Of a stretch of 64,000 bases of DNA, positions 58,774 to 64,000 are shown piece by piece (position 1 is the stretch's first letter; every line of letters begins with the position of its first letter). The stretch lies in the NCBI RefSeq assembly GCF_029143285.1, contig NZ_JAPDSH010000003.1, positions 242,720-306,719 of the forward strand, in the 5' to 3' direction. A program made the position numbers and the translations under genes. Under the pieces are notes generated by a model. That model saw only the letters and a list, made by a program, of their open reading frames with translations, was not told where the DNA came from and did not search any database. Origin of the DNA: Vagococcus proximus (GTDB taxonomy: Bacteria > Bacillota > Bacilli > Lactobacillales > Vagococcaceae).

Positions 58774-60049
58774 AATTAGCTGTAATTGCTGTGATACCAC
58801 CCATGTATGGGATTAAAACTTCAGGTATTGTAACACTACCGTCTTCATTTTGGTAATTTTCTAAAATAGCAGCAACGGTACGGCCTACGGCTAGACCAGA
58901 ACCATTTAGTGTGTGTGCTAATTGTAATTTACCTTCAGCGTTACGGTATCTAATTTTTGAACGACGTGCTTGGAACTCAACACAGTTTGAACATGAACTG
59001 ATTTCACGGTAAACATCTTGAGCTGGAATCCAAACTTCCAAATCGTATGTCTTTGAAGCACTAAAGCCCATATCACCAGTACATAAAGCTAAAACGCGGT
59101 ATGGTAAGTCTAATTTTTTAAGAATAGTTTCAGCATTATCAGTCATTTTTTCTAGTTCATCAAATGATGTCTCAGCATCTGTAATTTTAACCATTTCTAC
59201 TTTGTTGAATTGGTGTAAACGGATAAGACCACGTGTATCACGACCGGCACTACCTGCTTCTGATCGGAATGAAGGACTTAAAGCTGTGAAGTAAACTGGT
59301 AATTCTTCTTGTTTTAAAATCTCATCGCGATAAAAGTTAGTTAAAGGTACTTCAGCAGTTGGAATAAGCGTTAAGTCTGAGTTTTCTAATTGGAAAACAT
59401 CTTCTTTAAATTTAGGGAATTGACCTGTTCCATACATTGACGCACTATTAACCATATATGGTGTTAACATTTCTTTATAACCGTGTTCCATCGTGTGTGT
59501 ATCTAACATGAAGTTATAAACAGCGCGTTCTAAGCGAGCACCAAGCCCTTTATAATAGACAAAACGGCTACCAGAAACTTTAGCTCCACGTTCAAAATCA
59601 AGAATATCAAGATTTTCCGCTATTTCCCAGTGAGCTTTAGGTTCGAAGTCAAATGACTTAGGAGTACCCCATTTGCGAATTTCAACATTATCGTCTTCAT
59701 CTGCACCTACAGGAACAGAATTATCAGGAATGTTAGGCAAGCGTGACGCAATATACTCGATTTTTTCATCGATTTCCCCAAGGGTTACGTCCATTTCTTT
59801 AATTTCATTATTTACTGATTTCATTTGGTCAATAAATTCTTGGGCATCTTCTTTTTGACGTTTTAGTGTAGAGATATGTTCTGATGTTTCGTTTCTAAGC
59901 TTTTTCTTTTCTTCAACTTGAACTAATAAATCACGGCGCTCTTTATCTAGTGCGACAAAAGTATCTAATGTTTCTTCGTCGACTCCACGATTTTTTAGTT
60001 TAGTTTTAATTGTTTCTAGATCTTGACGAATTGTTTTGATATCTAGCAT
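58772..60049 (-). CDS. serS: Seryl-tRNA synthetase
   Basis: SerS charges tRNA-Ser. The 425-residue class II synthetase has the N-terminal antiparallel coiled-coil arm (about 30-100) that reads the long variable arm of tRNA-Ser. The catalytic core contains [13 protein letters not shown], the motif 2 region [26 protein letters not shown] and motif 3 [21 protein letters not shown]-box leader lies upstream. Confidence 0.96.
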   Translation of the reverse strand: MLDIKTIRQDLETIKTKLKNRGVDEETLDTFVALDKERRDLLVQVEEKKKLRNETSEHISTLKRQKEDAQEFIDQMKSVNNEIKEMDVTLGEIDEKIEYIASRLPNIPDNSVPVGADEDDNVEIRKWGTPKSFDFEPKAHWEIAENLDILDFERGAKVSGSRFVYYKGLGARLERAVYNFMLDTHTMEHGYKEMLTPYMVNSASMYGTGQFPKFKEDVFQLENSDLTLIPTAEVPLTNFYRDEILKQEELPVYFTALSPSFRSEAGSAGRDTRGLIRLHQFNKVEMVKITDAETSFDELEKMTDNAETILKKLDLPYRVLALCTGDMGFSASKTYDLEVWIPAQDVYREISSCSNCVEFQARRSKIRYRNAEGKLQLAHTLNGSGLAVGRTVAAILENYQNEDGSVTIPEVLIPYMGGITAITAN

Positions 60050-60084
60050 GATTTTTTCCTCCTATAAATTATGTAATAAAAGCA

Positions 60085-60330
60085 TAAAAAAAGTCTATTC
60101 GTCCTAAGGAAATAATATTCCTTGGGACGAATAGACTTGAAATTCGCGGTACCACCCAAATTCAATAGCAAAGCTATTGCACTTGATTTTCGCAATAACG
60201 GTTGCGGCCGAAATGAATTATGTCTTCATTTACTGTAATGAGATGGATTTCCTAGTCTATCTTTACTAACTTCCACTAACCGTTAGCTCTCTGAAAAAGA
60301 AAAGATAAGTACTTGTTCTCAAACGTGATT
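60085..60330 (-). promoter_or_regulatory. T-box riboswitch of serS
   Basis: On the minus strand GGGTGGTACCGCG (complement of 60148-60160) is the T-box sequence that pairs with uncharged tRNA ends. It is followed by the terminator AAGTCTATTCGTCC...GGACGAATAGACTT and a T-run (60085-60137). Stem I lies upstream (about 60190-60300). A UCC specifier in GAAATCCATC is plausible but not certain. Uncharged tRNA-Ser would allow read-through into serS. The rest of the gap to dacA is AT-rich without features. Confidence 0.9.
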
Positions 60331-60386
60331 GAATATCTATAATGTATGATAAGAATACATTTTTTTTAATGAGATGTCAACCTCGC

Positions 60387-61685
60387 TTAAAATAGATTAG
60401 AGAAGAATGATGAAATAGAGCGTCCAACAATTGTATACCATGCTGCTTTTTCAACTTCTTCAACAGTAACGAGGTCGAATTGATGGTCACTACCATTGGC
60501 AGATACGTAATCTTTTGTATCTTCGTTAGCATCAATGATAACTTGACCGACTTTTTCACCTTTTTTAAGAGGAGCTTGAAGTTCCTTTTCAGGTGCTTCG
60601 TATGATAGTTTCAGATTTTTAGATTTAGTTTCTTTATTTAACCACATTTTTACATCTTTATTGACTGTTACAGGTGTTGACAATTCTTTCGCATGCTTGA
60701 TTGATGGTACATCTAATCCTGTTAGGATGTCGCCTTTTTTATAGACAGTATCATATTTCCAATTTTCGAAGACATAATCGATCAGACGATCAGTTTCTAT
60801 GAAACGTGAGTTAGGATCCGCACTATTTGTTGAATTCATAACTACTGTAATAATTCGAGTATTTTTATTTTTATATGTTCCAACAAAGCATTGACCCGCT
60901 AAATCAGTTGTTCCAGTTTTTAAACCGTCAATACCTTTACGATAAACGGGGAAACCTGGAAGCATCAAGTTGGTACTTATCATATCGACAGCTTCAGGTG
61001 TTCCTTCAGCAAATGTGATGACGCCTTCTTTTGTTGTATTCAAGAAATTAGGAAAATCATGAATTAAATGACGTGCAATTATAGCAATATCTTTAGCTGA
61101 AGCTAGATTTTCTTCACCAGGTTTACTACCAGGATAGACTCTGCCATTAGCATTGTCATTGTTGATGCCAGATGTGGAAATGATATAAGCATCATCAATT
61201 CCCCATTGTTTTACTTTATCTCTCATAAGATCCACAAATTCTTTTTCAGAACCAGCAACTTTTTCAGCTAGCGCGGTAACAGCTGCGTTTGCTGAGACTA
61301 CGGTACTTGCATTGAAGAGATCTCTAACACTATAGGTGTGTCCTTTTATAAATGGCACGTTAGATAGAATGGGGTCATGACTAATTGCAAGTAAGTGATC
61401 ACTGATTTCGACTTGCTCATCCCAATCAAGGTCTCCATTTTGTTCTGCTTCTAATATAAGATAAAGTGTGATTAGTTTAGTCATTGAAGCAATTCCCAAT
61501 GGTTTGTCAGAATTTTGTTCGTATAGTATTTTTCCACTGTTGTAATCAATCGCTAGTGCAGCATTTGCATTAATAGAAAAACCAGGCTCAGTAGCAAGTG
61601 TTTTGGGTAGTATTACTAATTGACCGAGTGTTAAAAGTAAGGTCAATGAAACTACCAACTTGTTAGTTAATTTTTTTAAGTTCAT
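60387..61685 (-). CDS. dacA: D-alanyl-D-alanine carboxypeptidase (PBP5/DacA type)
   Basis: DacA removes the terminal D-Ala of peptidoglycan stem peptides and so limits cross-linking. The 432-residue protein has a signal peptide (LVVSLTLLLTLGQLVILPKTLA). The penicillin-binding motifs are SMTK (serine nucleophile), SAN and KTG. A C-terminal beta domain ends in an amphipathic membrane anchor (YTIVGRSISSFFSNLF). The ATG at 61685 follows GGGAGGATATTT. It is separated by a terminator from the CroRS-like pair. Confidence 0.94.
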   Translation of the reverse strand: MNLKKLTNKLVVSLTLLLTLGQLVILPKTLATEPGFSINANAALAIDYNSGKILYEQNSDKPLGIASMTKLITLYLILEAEQNGDLDWDEQVEISDHLLAISHDPILSNVPFIKGHTYSVRDLFNASTVVSANAAVTALAEKVAGSEKEFVDLMRDKVKQWGIDDAYIISTSGINNDNANGRVYPGSKPGEENLASAKDIAIIARHLIHDFPNFLNTTKEGVITFAEGTPEAVDMISTNLMLPGFPVYRKGIDGLKTGTTDLAGQCFVGTYKNKNTRIITVVMNSTNSADPNSRFIETDRLIDYVFENWKYDTVYKKGDILTGLDVPSIKHAKELSTPVTVNKDVKMWLNKETKSKNLKLSYEAPEKELQAPLKKGEKVGQVIIDANEDTKDYVSANGSDHQFDLVTVEEVEKAAWYTIVGRSISSFFSNLF

Positions 61686-61706
61686 AAATATCCTCCCAGA
61701 TAATAA

Positions 61707-61739
61707 AAATAAAGCCATTTATTTTAAATGGCTTTATTT
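61707..61739 (-). terminator. Terminator after the sensor kinase gene
   Basis: AAATAAAGCCATTTA (61707-61721) pairs with its complement at 61725-61739; T-rich sequence follows on the minus strand. It lies about 65 nt past the kinase stop and just before dacA. Confidence 0.75.
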
Positions 61740-61805
61740 AGCTTATAATAGTTTATTAAGTTTGTATATGGTTAGAATCGAATATTAAAATATTTTTAGA
61801 AGCGA

Positions 61806-62981
61806 TTAGGCTGTTTGAGAGAGTGGTAGATGAATAACGAAAGAAGTCCACTTCTCATCCGAGGTTGCATAAATATACCCACTATGTAGCACAACGATAC
61901 TTTGAGCAATTGCTAGCCCTAATCCTGTTCCACCGGTTTCTTGTGAGCGTGATTCTTCGACACGGTAAAAACGATCAAACAACTGGCTCAAAGCCTCTTT
62001 TGGAATAGGATCACCATCGTTTTTTACAATAATAACAGCTTCTTTTCCTATTTTTTCAGCAGATAAACAAATTTGAGTACCGTTTCTTCCATATTTGAGC
62101 CCGTTAGATATAAGATTATTAAATAGGCGAACTAACTTTTCTGTATCTCCTTCCATAATAAAAGGGGAGGGTGTAGCATTTACTTCAATTTTCATACTTC
62201 TTTTATTAGCATCAAGTTCAAAATCAACGGAGAGTTGATCTAAAAGTTGCCCTAAATCAAAGGTCATAATAGAAAGAGGGGTACTGGATTGTCTAACTTT
62301 TGTATATTCAAAAAGATCATCAACTAAAAGTTTCATTTGTTTAGCTTTGGAATAAGCGGTATGAGTATACTTCAGTAACTCTTCGTGTGTACTATATTTT
62401 TTTTCTTCTATTAAACCTAAGTAACCAATAATTGAGGTAAGAGGCGTTCGAATATCGTGACTTATATTAGTAATAAGTTCATCTTTGGATTTCTCAATCC
62501 GGCGCTCATCTTCAATTGCTTCAACAGTACTATCAACTAGGCCATTTATACTTTCAACGACTCGACCTAAGTCTCCCCCAATTTCAAAAGGAATTCGATG
62601 GTCATAGTTACCATTAGCGATGTAATGAAGTTCAGATATTATGTGGCGTAGTTGCATTTGTCGATAACGTCTAATTAAGCGCCAATAAAGAACGATGAAA
62701 TCAAAAATAATCATAAAGATTAAGGCAACATTTTTTAGTGAGTAAAAGGAATTATTAAAAAATGTTTTAACGAGTACTTCCTTTATTCCGAAAATTAAAT
62801 TTTTCATCACAATACTGTCGTCTATGACTAATCTAGATAGAGCTATAACGACAATATTGAGTAGGATCAATAATATTACTGTTACAATTCCTTCTATAAT
62901 AAGTTCACTTTTTTCTTTTGAGGTTAAAATAATACGTGAGTTTTTAGATGAATTCTTAGATATCCGACTAATTTCCTTCAA
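61806..62981 (-). CDS. croS: Membrane sensor histidine kinase, CroS-like
   Basis: A 391-residue HisKA/HATPase kinase with two membrane segments (about 28-52 and 84-103), a short extracytoplasmic loop and a HAMP-like linker (about 104-155). The phosphoacceptor is H175 in NISHDIRTPLTS, followed by intact N (NNLISNGLKYG), G1 (KNDGDPIP) and G2 (GGTGLGLAIA) boxes. The gene order dacA-serS-guaB nearby matches the croRS neighbourhood of Enterococcus faecalis, where the pair controls cell-wall stress and cephalosporin resistance. Identity as CroS rests on that context. Confidence 0.8.
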   Translation of the reverse strand: MKEISRISKNSSKNSRIILTSKEKSELIIEGIVTVILLILLNIVVIALSRLVIDDSIVMKNLIFGIKEVLVKTFFNNSFYSLKNVALIFMIIFDFIVLYWRLIRRYRQMQLRHIISELHYIANGNYDHRIPFEIGGDLGRVVESINGLVDSTVEAIEDERRIEKSKDELITNISHDIRTPLTSIIGYLGLIEEKKYSTHEELLKYTHTAYSKAKQMKLLVDDLFEYTKVRQSSTPLSIMTFDLGQLLDQLSVDFELDANKRSMKIEVNATPSPFIMEGDTEKLVRLFNNLISNGLKYGRNGTQICLSAEKIGKEAVIIVKNDGDPIPKEALSQLFDRFYRVEESRSQETGGTGLGLAIAQSIVVLHSGYIYATSDEKWTSFVIHLPLSQTA

Positions 62982-63657
62982 TTTTATATCCTACTCCCCA
63001 GACAGTTTGAATAACTTTTTCTCCATTAGTTGCATCTTCAATTTTGTCACGCAGATGACTGACATGTACCATGACAGTTTTAGCAGAAATGATACTTTCT
63101 TGTTGCCAAACACGTTCAAAAATTTCTTCAGCACTGAATACACGATTGGGATGGCTTGCAAGTAAGTATAAGATACCAAACTCTAAAGCGGTAAGTTGAA
63201 TTTCTGTTCCCTTATCTGTTAAAACCTGATGGGAATCTTTTTTTATAATAAGAGGACCGACTTCTAACGTATCGGGTTTTGAATCAGTAACCTGCATTTT
63301 CGTTCTGCGAAGTAAAGATTTTACACGAGCCATGATCTCAAGAGGATTAAAAGGTTTTGTAACATAGTCATCAGCACCAGCTACTAATCCTTGGATTTTG
63401 TCTAAATCACTTGATTTTGCTGTAAGCATTATGATGGGAATTTGTGATTCTTTTCTAAGTTCTTTGACAACTTGCATACCATCTAGTTGTGGCATCATAA
63501 AATCAAGAATCATTAGGTCAATATCAGGTGTAGTTCTGATTTTAGTTAATGCTTCCTTTCCGTCATAAGCTTTTATCACATCATACCCTTCGTTTAAAAT
63601 GTAAATACTAAGTAGTTCAACAATCTCTTTATCATCATCAACAACTAAAATTTTCAT
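62968..63657 (-). CDS. croR: OmpR-family response regulator, CroR-like
   Basis: A 229-residue regulator: receiver domain with DDD at 7-9, phosphoacceptor D52 (MILDFMMPQLDG), conserved TAKS and KPFNP, then an OmpR/PhoB winged helix (LTALEFGILYLLASHPNRVFSAEEIFERVW). It overlaps the kinase by 14 nt, so the two are translationally coupled. VanR and CroR are close relatives; no van genes are present, supporting CroR. Confidence 0.82.
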   Translation of the reverse strand: MKILVVDDDKEIVELLSIYILNEGYDVIKAYDGKEALTKIRTTPDIDLMILDFMMPQLDGMQVVKELRKESQIPIIMLTAKSSDLDKIQGLVAGADDYVTKPFNPLEIMARVKSLLRRTKMQVTDSKPDTLEVGPLIIKKDSHQVLTDKGTEIQLTALEFGILYLLASHPNRVFSAEEIFERVWQQESIISAKTVMVHVSHLRDKIEDATNGEKVIQTVWGVGYKIEGN

Positions 63658-63722
63658 AAAATACCTCCAGTAATTAATTCTACTATAATAATATCAAACA
63701 AGTGACGAGATGCATAAGTATT

Positions 63723-63798
63723 ATATACCAAGTTAACTTAAAATTAATAAATTAAAAATTAAATTAGGGGTTGCAATTTTATTATAAACTTGGTATAT
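63723..63798. repeat. Distant inverted repeat in the croR upstream region
   Basis: ATATACCAAGTT (63723-63734) and AACTTGGTATAT (63787-63798) are perfect 12-bp arms 52 bp apart. The right arm overlaps the -10 of a rightward promoter. Confidence 0.5.
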
Positions 63799-63799
63799 T
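63771..63799 (+). promoter_or_regulatory. Rightward promoter 1 at the window end
   Basis: TTGCAA (63771-63776), 17 bp, TATATT (63794-63799). No gene is visible downstream in the window. Confidence 0.45.
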
Positions 63800-63856
63800 T
63801 ATAAATGTCTTTGAGACAAACGAATAATTTCTTTTGTAATAATATGCCAAAAAAAA

Positions 63857-63885
63857 TTGCAATAGTTTTTATTTCATGTTAGAAT
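63857..63885 (+). promoter_or_regulatory. Rightward promoter 2, rRNA-type module
   Basis: TTGCAA (63857-63862), 17 bp, TAGAAT (63880-63885), followed by AGTCGTTA. TCATGTTA overlaps the -10, as in the next module. Confidence 0.6.
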
Positions 63886-63955
63886 GACAAAGTCGTTACA
63901 AACAGACGAGCTTAAAACCTCTAATAACTTAATTTAAAAAACTTTTTGAAAGTAG

Positions 63956-63984
63956 TTGACGAAATCAACTAATCATGTTATTCT
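63956..63984 (+). promoter_or_regulatory. Rightward promoter 3, rRNA-type module
   Basis: TTGACG (63956-63961), 17 bp, TATTCT (63979-63984), again with TCATGTTA at the -10 and AGTCGTTA downstream. Two matching modules about 99 bp apart resemble tandem P1/P2 promoters of an rRNA operon starting past the window. The 63658-64000 stretch holds no gene. Confidence 0.65.
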
Positions 63985-64000
63985 AATTAAGTCGTTAAGA

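Noticed and set aside
61806..63657. VanRS identity for the two-component system
   Set aside because: No vanHAX-type genes are present and the dacA-serS-guaB neighbourhood fits CroRS better.

Overview
The window is the chromosomal replication-origin region of a low-GC Gram-positive bacterium of the order Lactobacillales. The gene order rpmH-dnaA-dnaN-yaaA-recF-gyrB-gyrA-rpsF-ssb-rpsR-rplI-dnaC-purA on one side, and rnpA-yidC-khpB ... mnmE-mnmG-rsmG-parA-parB-DUF951-ychF-DUF1129-guaB-serS-dacA-CroRS-like on the other, resembles enterococci. The AT-rich base composition, the electron-transfer locus and the menaquinone genes fit a Vagococcus-like or other Enterococcaceae genome. That placement is inference; no 16S rRNA gene is in the window.

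Layout. 1-2.9 kb: the 5' part of rpsL, then rpiA, a formate/nitrite channel and gpmA. 2.9-15.2 kb: an iron alcohol dehydrogenase, then a nucleoside uptake and salvage regulon on the minus strand, in transcription order LacI-type regulator, pdp, cdd, bmpA, nupABC, deoB, punA, deoD. A perfect 14-bp LacI-family operator and two cre-like sites lie in its control regions. 15.3-22.3 kb: a flavin-based extracellular electron transfer (EET) locus of two divergent arms (pplA-fmnB-dmkA and ndh2-eetB-dmkB) with no eetA. 22.3-30 kb: a HAD phosphatase, an M3 peptidase, an ABC-F ATPase with a damaged second Walker A, purA, dnaC and rplI. 30-40.6 kb: ribosomal genes, gyrase, recF, dnaN, dnaA and a bipartite oriC, with two parS sites. 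40.6-44.1 kb: rpmH, rnpA, yidC and an extraordinary khpB/jag gene. 44.1-49 kb: a malate utilisation cluster (maeR, maeK, maeP, maeE) lying between khpB and mnmE. 49-63.7 kb: tRNA modification, ParAB partitioning, GTPase, guaB, T-box-controlled serS, dacA and a CroRS-like two-component system. The right end carries tandem rightward promoters that probably serve an rRNA operon beyond the window.

How it works together. Genes diverge from oriC with the replication forks, except the EET plus-strand arm, the ABC-F gene, rpiA/FNT/gpmA, maeKR and serS/dacA/croRS. ParA and ParB (53-55 kb) would act on the parS sites at 30.09 and 30.98 kb. The nucleoside genes import nucleosides, split them and isomerise the pentose-1-phosphate. 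RpiA and GpmA are the adjoining central-carbon enzymes. The EET locus makes demethylmenaquinone (dmkA, dmkB), reduces it (ndh2) and passes electrons to a lipoprotein flavinylated by FmnB.

Most unusual items: a KhpB protein with five Jag_N domains and ten 12-residue acidic repeats; a MaeK sensor kinase with no recognisable ATP-binding boxes; a parS site at the centre of a 54-bp near-perfect palindrome, next to the place where gdpP would be expected; a start-stop ATGTAA directly before guaB; and a promoter-terminator pair before mnmE that predicts a short RNA or attenuated leader.
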